Below are positions 1 through 5,670 of a DNA stretch of 10,541 bases, one piece after another. The position numbers and the translations under genes are program-made. The stretch comes from CAYNFH01 sp964396385 (GTDB lineage Bacteria > Armatimonadota > Chthonomonadetes > Chthonomonadales > CAJBBX01). The DNA lies in the NCBI GenBank assembly GCA_964396385.1, contig CAYNFH010000216.1, positions 1 to 10,541 on the forward strand, in the 5' to 3' direction. The notes beneath the pieces were generated by a model. That model did not search any database. It was not told the origin of the DNA and saw only the letters and a list, made by a program, of their open reading frames with translations. Numbering within the stretch: the stretch's first letter is position 1; each line of letters begins with the position of its first letter.

Positions 1-700
1 AGTCGTCCATCGTGCCGGCGGCATGGTCCGTGAACCGCACGCCGTCCGCGCCGCCATCGTGGATGCGACAGTAGCGGAGCACCGCCTCCGTTCCGGTCCC
101 ATGGACCGCCAGGCAGGCTTGCGTTCCACCGGACAGCTCACAGCTCTCCAGGACCAGCCGACCCCTTGCTATATCCACCGTGAATGGCATGGAGGAGTGG
201 ACGCCAGAGCGTTCGCGGAGTACCAGACCGCGCACCACAAGCTGTCCGCCGCTGTGCCGTAGACACGGCGCGGAGCTGCTCTCCACAAAGACGTCCCCAC
301 CGCCCTGCTCCCCGACGATCTCCAGCGGCTTGTCCACGATCAAGCTCTCCCGGTATACGCCCGACCGAACCAGGATGCGCGTGCCGGGCCGCGCCCGTTG
401 GACCGCCTCGGCGATGGTTCGAGTCTGGCCCTGACCCAGCGCGGAGACCACGATCTGCGGTACGGCCGGCGGTTTGGGCCGGACCGCCCGAACGGGATGA
501 GCCGGGGCCGGAGCCGTTCGGCGCACGGGATGTCTGGGTGCGGGCTTTGCCTTTGCGTGGACCCCCGTTTTGGCGCGGCGCTTGCCGATGCTGCTGATGG
601 TATCTCCGCTATCCTTTTGCCCCACCGCGGTGCGGCACAGCACGGCGGCCAGGAGCAGCACGATGAGGCGCACGGATCGCGGGTCGAGAAGGTGTCTCAT
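1..700 (-). CDS. Secreted right-handed beta-helix repeat protein, N-terminal part (runs off left edge)
   Basis: Reading the minus strand from an ATG at 700-698 gives 233 codons with no stop up to the window edge, so the C-terminus is missing. Residues 1-30 look like a Sec signal peptide: basic start, hydrophobic core LIVLLLAAVLC, possible cleavage near AVG-Q. Residues about 35-82 are a Pro/Ala/Lys/Arg-rich linker. From about residue 83 the sequence has the start of a pectin-lyase-like solenoid: a TIAEAVQRARPGTRILV stretch, then GVYRESLIVDKPLEIVGEQG, followed by regular short beta-strand repeats with conserved cysteines. This is the usual layout of DUF1565/NosD-like or CASH-type beta-helix proteins, which are typically exported and bind or cleave polysaccharide, but the catalytic part, if any, is outside the window. 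The ribosome binding site is weak. Its start is 47 bp from the divergent TPR gene. Function beyond exported beta-helix is unknown. Confidence 0.8.
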   Translation of the reverse strand, partial: MRHLLDPRSVRLIVLLLAAVLCRTAVGQKDSGDTISSIGKRRAKTGVHAKAKPAPRHPVRRTAPAPAHPVRAVRPKPPAVPQIVVSALGQGQTRTIAEAVQRARPGTRILVRSGVYRESLIVDKPLEIVGEQGGGDVFVESSSAPCLRHSGGQLVVRGLVLRERSGVHSSMPFTVDIARGRLVLESCELSGGTQACLAVHGTGTEAVLRYCRIHDGGADGVRFTDHAAGTMDD

Positions 701-747
701 GGAACGCAAAGAATGAGGGATCAGTCTGGTATTTGCGAGGTGATGCT

Positions 748-1800
748 ATGTATCCTTCCGCCGACGGTCCCGAGCAAATCCAACCTCCTCTAGAGTCACT
801 TCTTGGGCCGGATGTCCTACAGTCGCCTGCACAGGGCAGATCGGATAGATCGTACGTGGCCGGCCCGAATACCGACGAGATGGCTAAGACCGAGAAGTTC
901 GGGCAGATCCTGGAGGCGTTCCAGGCCGCCATTGAAGCTGGTGACCCGGTGGAAGAGGATCGGGTCAGCATCGAGGCGCTGGCGCTGGCGGCGGAGTGGG
1001 CGGACGAGAATCCCAGCCCCGACCTCCAGCTCAAGATGAAGGCGCACGCGTGCGAGAGCGCGGCCGACTGGGCCGGCGCCGAGGCCGCGTACCGCGAGGC
1101 GCTCTCTCTCGCCGAAGCCAGCCAGGAGTGGTGGAACGTCTACAAGGCCCACGCGGACCTCCGGGCCCTACACGGACTGCTGGACCAGAAAGCAGAAGCT
1201 CTCCGCGAGGCGCGGTTAGCCCTGGAAGCGGCGCGGCGAGAGGGGCTCGATACGCTCCTCGCCATGGCGCTCCGCGAATTGGCCGCATCGCTCCTGCAGA
1301 GCGGCGAAGTCTCAGAGGCCCGTGAGGCGGTGGAGGAGGTCCTGCGGATCACTCCCGCAGGCAGGATGTACGATCATCAACGCGCGCAGGCCCTGATCTT
1401 CCGCGCCCGCTGCCACGTAGAGGTGGCGGACCTGCACGGCGCGGAAGAGGACATCGACCAGGCCATGACGCTGCTTGCCCCTCAGGCGAGTATGATGCTC
1501 GCCGCGGGCGTTCAATCCGCTCTGGCCAGCGCCTGGGCCGTCAAGGCGCGGATCCACCGGCAGCGTGGCGACCTGCCAGGCGCGGCGGACGCCTGGGAGA
1601 AGAACGTCGAGTACCGCCGCAGAGTGGCGGCCGCCCCACAGCTTGCGGGTCCGTACGCGCACAACTCCCTGTCGGACGCGCTGCGTAAGTACGGCGAGGC
1701 TCTGCTGGAGGTCGGACGAGCGGAATCAGCGGAACACGCCCTGGAGGAGAGCCGCGCCCTCCGCCGCGCAATCGGTCTCCCGGAATCGGACCCGAGGTAG
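748..1800 (+). CDS. TPR-repeat protein, 350 aa
   Basis: The protein is almost entirely alpha-helical with the alternating Ala/Leu-rich helix pairs of tetratricopeptide repeats. Clear repeat units run from about residue 80 to 340, with signatures such as DWAGAEAAYREALSLAEAS, AEALREARLALEAARREG, EVSEAREAVEEVLRI, DLHGAEEDIDQAMTLL and DLPGAADAWEKNVEYRR. No signal peptide, membrane helix or enzymatic domain is visible; the first 45 residues look disordered. Such proteins act as protein-protein scaffolds, and no partner can be named here. I chose ATG 748 because GAGGTGA, a strong Shine-Dalgarno, lies 5-6 nt upstream; a TTG at 733 is in frame but lacks one, and ATG 880 would drop only the disordered leader. 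It is followed after 14 nt by the HERVH membrane protein gene and is probably co-transcribed with it. Confidence 0.85.
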   Translation: MYPSADGPEQIQPPLESLLGPDVLQSPAQGRSDRSYVAGPNTDEMAKTEKFGQILEAFQAAIEAGDPVEEDRVSIEALALAAEWADENPSPDLQLKMKAHACESAADWAGAEAAYREALSLAEASQEWWNVYKAHADLRALHGLLDQKAEALREARLALEAARREGLDTLLAMALRELAASLLQSGEVSEAREAVEEVLRITPAGRMYDHQRAQALIFRARCHVEVADLHGAEEDIDQAMTLLAPQASMMLAAGVQSALASAWAVKARIHRQRGDLPGAADAWEKNVEYRRRVAAAPQLAGPYAHNSLSDALRKYGEALLEVGRAESAEHALEESRALRRAIGLPESDPR

Positions 1801-1814
1801 CGGGCTTAAAGTCT

Positions 1815-2210
1815 GTGGCTCTCCTACGACCGCTAGTATACGCCTGGGCATTTCCCGGCACGATACTGGGGCTGCTGTGCGTTCCGCTCGCGTTGGCTGG
1901 GGGTGGGAGCGTGCGGCTGGTGGACGGCGTGCTGGAAGTGGAAGGCGGGCTGTTGAAGCGGCTGCTGGACGGGGGACTGCCGGTGATCCGCAGCAGCGCG
2001 GCGATGACGCTCGGCCACGTGGTGATCGCGCAGGACGCCCTCTGCCTCGTGCTTACGCGCTCCCACGAGCGAGTTCACGTGCGGCAATACGAGCGGTGGG
2101 GTCCCTTCTTCATCCCGGCCTACCTGCTGGCAAGCCTCATCGCCTACCTTCGCGGACAGGACCCGTACCGCGACAACCCCTTTGAGCGTCAGGCGTACCG
2201 AGAGGAGTAG
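1815..2210 (+). CDS. Small membrane protein with HExxH (HERVH) motif, metallopeptidase-like, 131 aa
   Basis: A hydrophobic N-terminal segment (about residues 7-28) is followed by a soluble stretch, then SHERVHVRQYERWGPFFIPA with an H84-E85-x-x-H88 motif, a second hydrophobic segment (about 97-112), and a conserved-looking tail DPYRDNPFERQAY. HExxH is the zinc-binding and catalytic motif of many metallopeptidases; Glu124 in NPFE could be a third ligand, but that is inference. I recall conserved hypothetical proteins with this arrangement (HERVHVRQYERWG plus NPFE) but no characterised member. The GTG at 1815 is the listed start; its Shine-Dalgarno is poor (GAGG lies about 18 nt upstream, across the stop of the TPR gene), so translation may be coupled to that gene. 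The stop codon abuts the stop of the convergent Uma2 gene. Confidence 0.7.
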   Translation: MALLRPLVYAWAFPGTILGLLCVPLALAGGGSVRLVDGVLEVEGGLLKRLLDGGLPVIRSSAAMTLGHVVIAQDALCLVLTRSHERVHVRQYERWGPFFIPAYLLASLIAYLRGQDPYRDNPFERQAYREE

Positions 2211-2846
2211 CTAAGTGAGCTGCTCACTCGCCTTTGTCGCCCAGGCGGCCCGCACGGCAGCGAGAGTGGGAAACGGACTCTGCCACAACCACAGAACTTC
2301 CAGCCAGAATCCGTCAAGCACCTCGCTTCGGTAGATTCCGGATACATCTACCGAGGCTTCGTGATACCGCCCGCTCCCGTCGAGTTGATAGAAGACGGCT
2401 TGCCGTTTGTCGGGGTCCAGTATCCAGTACTCTCGGACTCCTCCCAGTTCGTACTCCGCGAGCTTGTCATGCCTGTCGCGCTTTGCGCTATCCGGGCTGA
2501 TAATCTCCACCACGAGATCCGCTGGTCCGTCCAGATGGTTCTTACGCAGACGGTCTTGGTGTTCGGCCGCCACAAAGAGCAGGTCCGGCTCCCGGCCGCG
2601 CCGGACCGACGCCAGCCGCATGACATATGGTGGGGTGAACAGGAGACCCAGCCCGCGCTCCTCAACGAACTCACTCAGCACACGCATCAAGAAGCCCATC
2701 AGCAACTGGTGCACCGTCGACGCGGGCATAAGCGTGATGACCTCCCCGTCTATCCATTCCGCCCACGTGTCTTCGTCTCCCCAATCCAGGAACTCTTCAA
2801 AGCTCATGCGGAGCGGCGGAGCGACGGGCTGTTTCGCGATGGCCAT
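2211..2846 (-). CDS. Uma2-family (DUF820) PD-(D/E)XK restriction-endonuclease-like protein, 211 aa
   Basis: The protein shows the family's landmarks in order: N-terminal MSFEEFLDW (14-22), WIDGEVITLMPAST (31-44), GREPDLLFV with Asp88, DLVVEIISPDS with Glu114, DKLAEYELGGVREYWILDP with Lys128, and a C-terminal beta region. Asp88, Glu114 and possibly Lys128 would form the PD-(D/E)XK nuclease site. Length fits the usual 180-210 aa. Uma2 genes occur in large paralogous sets in cyanobacteria, Chloroflexota, Deinococcota, Planctomycetota and similar bacteria; their real role is not established. I chose ATG 2846 because the minus strand has GAGAGGAGA about 10 nt upstream; an in-frame ATG at 2879 is possible but lacks a site. 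It lies 65 nt downstream of the TetR gene on the same strand. A TACAAT-like hexamer on the minus strand just before it could be a -10, without a clear -35. Confidence 0.9.
   Translation of the reverse strand: MAIAKQPVAPPLRMSFEEFLDWGDEDTWAEWIDGEVITLMPASTVHQLLMGFLMRVLSEFVEERGLGLLFTPPYVMRLASVRRGREPDLLFVAAEHQDRLRKNHLDGPADLVVEIISPDSAKRDRHDKLAEYELGGVREYWILDPDKRQAVFYQLDGSGRYHEASVDVSGIYRSEVLDGFWLEVLWLWQSPFPTLAAVRAAWATKASEQLT
2214..2228. terminator. Short hairpin at the convergent stop codons (weak)
   Basis: AGTGAG and CTCACT form a 6-bp stem with a 3-nt loop, immediately inside the 3' end of the Uma2 gene and just past the stop of the plus-strand gene. There is no T-tract on either side, so any role as a bidirectional terminator is weak inference. 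Confidence 0.25.
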
Positions 2847-2911
2847 GGCGATGTAGTCTCCTCTCGGGCATTGTAACATACCTCCATGCCCGATGGGGTG
2901 CCGTTCTCGGT

Positions 2912-3607
2912 TCAGGACTCCCGGCCGGCGAGGGCTATCGCGACGGGCCCGAACATGGGCTCCATCACGCGGGCAAGGCGGGCCAGAGGGCGGGAGACGA
3001 CCGGAATCCGGAGCGCGGGCCGGAGGCGAGCTACCATGTCTCGGATAACAGACAGCATCTCATCCGTGGCCCTCTGACCGGGGCTGCGGTCCTGCAGCCA
3101 GAAGAGCACCAGCAGCAGGTGGACGGCATAGAGGATGGTCGCCAGGTCCCGCGCCTGCCGGTCTCTGGGCGGGTCTGTGGCACCGCGCACGACCTCCAGA
3201 AAGACTTCCCACACCCGGTTGCGCACGCCGGCGATCTTCTCCCCCAGCACGGCAACATCCGACTCCGGATTGAGCGCTACGCCGAACAGGGCGGCGAAGG
3301 CGGCCCGGTAGGGGGCGATGCGCTCCAGGTCCGCCCGCATCACCTGCTCCACGCGTTTGGCCAGCGGTCCGGCCGCCAAGTTGCCCGCGCGCCTCTCCAG
3401 GTCTCGCGTACACCGCTCATAGAACGCCAGCACGAGCTCCTCCTTGCGCGCGAAGTAGCGGTAGGCCAGCCCGAGGGAGGATCCCGCGCGCGAGGCGATC
3501 TCCCGCATGGTGGTGGCGTGGTAGCCGCGTTCAGAGAAAAGCTCCAGCGCGCAGTCCAGGATGTGCTCGCGCGTCTGCTCCCCCTTACGGGTTATTGGCC
3601 CCTCCAT
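2912..3607 (-). CDS. TetR/AcrR-family transcriptional repressor, 231 aa
   Basis: Residues about 9-57 are a canonical TetR helix-turn-helix: EQTREHILDCALELFSERGY, TTMREIASRAGSSLGLAYRYF, then KEELVLAFY. The remainder is an all-helical ligand-binding and dimerisation part, with LATILYAVHLLLVLFWLQD as a late hydrophobic helix. The ATG at 3607 is preceded by AGGAGG with 5-nt spacing on the minus strand, which decides the start against an upstream in-frame ATG at 3655 that would include operator DNA. The gene is divergent from the 128-aa membrane protein gene, and two copies of the same palindrome lie in the 111-bp gap, one of them 21-32 bp before this start codon. Autorepression plus repression of the divergent gene is the expected arrangement; the effector is unknown. 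Confidence 0.93.
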   Translation of the reverse strand: MEGPITRKGEQTREHILDCALELFSERGYHATTMREIASRAGSSLGLAYRYFARKEELVLAFYERCTRDLERRAGNLAAGPLAKRVEQVMRADLERIAPYRAAFAALFGVALNPESDVAVLGEKIAGVRNRVWEVFLEVVRGATDPPRDRQARDLATILYAVHLLLVLFWLQDRSPGQRATDEMLSVIRDMVARLRPALRIPVVSRPLARLARVMEPMFGPVAIALAGRES

Positions 3608-3627
3608 TCCGCCCTCCTGTGAAAAAG

Positions 3628-3639
3628 TGAACAGGTTCA
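3628..3639. promoter_or_regulatory. Operator O1, probable TetR-regulator binding site
   Basis: The 12-bp core TGAACAGGTTCA is a perfect inverted repeat (TGAAC arms, 2-bp centre). With flanks it reads AAGTGAACAGGTTCA on the plus strand and matches O2, read on the minus strand, at 14 of 15 positions. It lies in the leader of the TetR gene and about 10 bp upstream of the plus-strand -35 box. Confidence 0.8.
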
Positions 3640-3648
3640 AAAAAGTGC

Positions 3649-3677
3649 TTGACATCTGCTGCTGCCGGGTGTATTAT
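3649..3677 (+). promoter_or_regulatory. Sigma70-type promoter for the 128-aa membrane protein gene
   Basis: A perfect -35 box TTGACA (3649-3654) and a -10 box TATTAT (3672-3677) are separated by exactly 17 bp. The predicted transcription start is near 3684, so operator O2 begins only a few bases downstream of it. On the minus strand the same AT-rich element reads TGGCATAAT, an extended -10 that could serve the divergent TetR gene; no good minus-strand -35 accompanies it. Confidence 0.8.
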
Positions 3678-3686
3678 GCCACAAAA

Positions 3687-3698
3687 TGAACGTGTTCA
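3687..3698. promoter_or_regulatory. Operator O2, probable TetR-regulator binding site
   Basis: TGAACGTGTTCA is a perfect TGAAC inverted repeat with a 2-bp centre. Read on the minus strand with flank it is AAGTGAACACGTTCA, differing from O1 only in the centre. Its centre is 59 bp from that of O1. It covers about +4 to +15 of the predicted plus-strand transcript and so would block initiation there when bound. Confidence 0.8.
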
Positions 3699-3718
3699 CT
3701 TCTGCGAAGGAGAAGACA

Positions 3719-4105
3719 ATGACCATCGTAACCACGTACCTGATCTACCTGGCAGTCAGTATCGCGCTCACGGCATGGGTCGGCCAGACGCTGTTCAAGA
3801 ACGGCCTGGTCTTCCTGATCGACGTGTTCCATGGGGACAAGCCGCTCGCGGACTCCGTGAACCACCTGCTGGTGGTGGGCTTCTACCTGATCAACCTGGG
3901 TTACGTGAGCCTGGCGCTGAAGCTCGGCTACTCGGTGCAGGGCCCGCAGCAGGCCATCGAGGCGCTGGCCTCCAAGATCGGCATGGTGCTACTGGTGCTG
4001 GGCGGGATGCACTTCTTCAACCTGCTGGTCTTCAGCCGCATCCGGCACGGCAGCCACGAGCCCGCTCCTCTGCCCCCACACGTTACTGCCTACCCCCATG
4101 CCTGA
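3719..4105 (+). CDS. Conserved integral membrane protein, 128 aa, TetR-controlled
   Basis: Three hydrophobic segments are visible: about residues 4-24 (TTYLIYLAVSIALTAWVG), 54-72 (LLVVGFYLINLGYVSLAL) and 88-112 (IGMVLLVLGGMHFFNLLVF). Between the first two is a polar segment LFKNGLVFLIDVFHGDKPLADSVNH that looks conserved and could carry ligand or metal contacts. I recognise the pattern as a small conserved hypothetical membrane family, with no function known to me. ATG 3719 has AAGGAG six nt upstream; an ATG at 3686 is in frame but sits on the operator and has no ribosome site. It is the first gene of a probable operon with the two downstream membrane genes, and its promoter and operators are described separately. 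Confidence 0.8.
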   Translation: MTIVTTYLIYLAVSIALTAWVGQTLFKNGLVFLIDVFHGDKPLADSVNHLLVVGFYLINLGYVSLALKLGYSVQGPQQAIEALASKIGMVLLVLGGMHFFNLLVFSRIRHGSHEPAPLPPHVTAYPHA

Positions 4106-4111
4106 TGCACC

Positions 4112-4141
4112 TGGGGCAGGGCGCGAACGCGCCCTGCCCCA
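4112..4141. repeat. Long perfect hairpin, REP-like palindrome between membrane genes
   Basis: The 14-nt arm TGGGGCAGGGCGCG is followed after AA by its exact reverse complement, a 30-bp almost uninterrupted palindrome. It lies six bases after the stop of the 128-aa gene and 19 bases before the start of the 143-aa gene. There is no downstream T-tract, so it reads more like a dispersed palindromic (REP-type) element or an mRNA-stabilising or attenuating hairpin than a standard intrinsic terminator. Confidence 0.75.
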
Positions 4142-4160
4142 CCAATGCGAGGGACTCTCG

Positions 4161-4592
4161 ATGCACAATGCACTCGCGCAGGCCGTGCGAGCGGCCGGAA
4201 TCAGCGAGTTGGTGCTGGTCGCTGCCAGCCTCGCCATTCCGGGGGCGCTTCGCTGGCGGGAAGAGACCGCACGTCTCCGACGGCTCACCCGCCAGGTGTT
4301 CTGGACCTACGCCGCATATATCTGGTGCACGAACTTGGCCTTTGGCCTCTTGTCCACGATTGCGCCGTTTGCGCTGCTGGATGGCTCGTTCCTCGCCCGC
4401 AGCGTGAGCTGCTTCATCTGCCTCTACTGGGCGGTCCGGTTCGTGCTTCAGGTCGGCATCTTCGACCGCAGAGACATTCCCCCTGGTCTAATCTGGAAAG
4501 CGGGGGATGTCTGCCTCACATCACTGTTTGGTGCTCTTGCCATAGTCTATGGGACTGCCGCGCTGACCGGCACCGCGGGATGGCCCGGATGA
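4161..4592 (+). CDS. Four-helix membrane protein, partner of the MBOAT gene, 143 aa
   Basis: Four hydrophobic segments are seen at about residues 14-30, 47-72, 78-100 and 114-138, with polar loops ALRWREETARLRRLTRQVFW and FDRRDIPPGLIWK. I recall similar proteins (LRWREE..RL..L.RQ.FW pattern) beside wax-synthase-like genes in other bacteria, but know of no assigned function. ATG 4161 is chosen because GAGGG lies about 7 nt upstream; an ATG at 4098 would overlap the previous gene and read through the long hairpin. The stop codon overlaps the start of the acyltransferase gene (ATGA, 4589-4592), a sign of translational coupling and of joint function. It may be an accessory subunit of that enzyme; this is inference from position. 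Confidence 0.75.
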   Translation: MHNALAQAVRAAGISELVLVAASLAIPGALRWREETARLRRLTRQVFWTYAAYIWCTNLAFGLLSTIAPFALLDGSFLARSVSCFICLYWAVRFVLQVGIFDRRDIPPGLIWKAGDVCLTSLFGALAIVYGTAALTGTAGWPG

Positions 4593-5566
4593 CCGGCTAT
4601 GGTGTCGTTTGGGATACAGGTCTCGCCCTTCTCGCTGGAGCTGCTACGTTGTGCGTACTTGGGGGATATGTGCTTTGCCGTATGCCGCCCTCCCGCTGGC
4701 GAGCGCCCCTTGCGTGGACGCTGGCGGTCTTCTCCGTTTCCGCTGGATTCGGGCTCAGCGTACGGCAGCCGCAAGGGATTCGCATGTTGTGCATCGTGGC
4801 GATGCTGCTCTACGGCATGAAGGCAGTCGCTGGAGTTGTGGCACGCTCACGCGGCATGATCCCGCTCACGCTGCCTCCATGGATCGCATTCACCACGCTG
4901 TGGTTCGGAATGGATCCGCATACATTTGCAAATGCCCCTCCATGTTCCGGTCTCTCCCGAAACAGACGAGCGGCCGCGCTGGCCGAGAAGGGAACCGTCC
5001 GGCTCAGCCAGGGAATGGTTTTGTTCTCTGCGGCGAAGCTGCTGTGGCATGCAGCCGCAGGCAGCGTTCTCGAACCAGCCGCAAAGCTTGGCGCAACCTT
5101 GCTACTCCTGCCCGCTCTGAGTCTCATGCTCCACTTTGGAGTATTCGATCTGTTGGCTGCATTCTGGCGGTGTATGGGCAAGGACTGCCAGGAGCTGTTC
5201 CGGTCCCCGCTTCGGTCTCGCAGCCTGGCTGAGTTCTGGGGCATGCGGTGGAACCTAGCGTATGTCCAGATGACTAGCGCCATCGTCTACCGGCCAATTT
5301 ACTGTCTCTATGGTCAAACTTTGGCAACTCTGGCGACATTTGCCTTCTCCGGAATCCTGCACGAACTGGCGATCAGCGTGCCGGTTCGGGCCAGCTACGG
5401 ACTGCCGACGCTCTACTTCCTCATCCAAGGCGGTTTGGTGCTGGTGGAGCGGCAGCTCGGAATCCGTAGTCGGCTCTGGACCATTGCTTGCGCCGGCGCT
5501 CCGCTACCCATCCTGTTTCATCTGCCTTTCTTGAGGGGTGTCGTCTGGCCCATCCTGGGCGCCTAG
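4589..5566 (+). CDS. Wax-synthase-like membrane-bound O-acyltransferase (MBOAT), 325 aa
   Basis: A multi-pass membrane protein with about eight hydrophobic segments. The C-terminal half has the signature of the wax synthase / MBOAT domain: SLAEFWGMRWN (212-222), AIVYRPIY (231-238), then FAFSGILHELAISVP (251-265) with the probable catalytic His258, and YGLPTLYFLIQGGLVLVER. Family members transfer a fatty acyl group to a hydroxyl acceptor inside the membrane (wax ester, sterol ester, polysaccharide or lipid acylation); the substrate here cannot be read from sequence. ATG 4589 overlaps the stop of the preceding gene; an ATG at 4580 is also in frame. A much longer frame runs upstream to 4145 but overlaps the 143-aa gene and has no domain content there. 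By eye this gene is less GC-rich than the Rieske gene, which could reflect a different history. Confidence 0.8.
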   Translation: MTGYGVVWDTGLALLAGAATLCVLGGYVLCRMPPSRWRAPLAWTLAVFSVSAGFGLSVRQPQGIRMLCIVAMLLYGMKAVAGVVARSRGMIPLTLPPWIAFTTLWFGMDPHTFANAPPCSGLSRNRRAAALAEKGTVRLSQGMVLFSAAKLLWHAAAGSVLEPAAKLGATLLLLPALSLMLHFGVFDLLAAFWRCMGKDCQELFRSPLRSRSLAEFWGMRWNLAYVQMTSAIVYRPIYCLYGQTLATLATFAFSGILHELAISVPVRASYGLPTLYFLIQGGLVLVERQLGIRSRLWTIACAGAPLPILFHLPFLRGVVWPILGA

Positions 5567-5579
5567 AGCGCAGGATGGG
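5549..5579 (+). terminator. Hairpin over the MBOAT stop codon, possible terminator
   Basis: CCCATCCTG (5549-5557) pairs with CAGGATGGG (5571-5579); alternatively an 8-bp stem plus GCGC/GCGC after a 2-nt bulge gives 12 pairs and a 5-nt loop. The stop codon TAG is in the loop. No T-tract follows. It separates the MBOAT cluster from the kinase gene, so a transcript-end or processing role is plausible. Confidence 0.4.
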
Positions 5580-5670
5580 TAGGGAACTCTCGCGAAGAGT
5601 GGTGATGACGGCCGCGCATCGGCAGAACCTGCCGATGCGGGGCGCATTCAGGCGGGAGAGCTATTCACGG

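Noticed and set aside
2361..2876. Plus-strand frames opposite the Uma2 gene
   Set aside because: The minus strand has the complete Uma2 motif set and a good ribosome site; the plus frames have none.
4145..4588. A long upstream extension of the MBOAT reading frame
   Set aside because: It overlaps the 143-aa gene in another frame and shows no hydrophobic or domain pattern; the ATGA overlap at 4589 is a better start.
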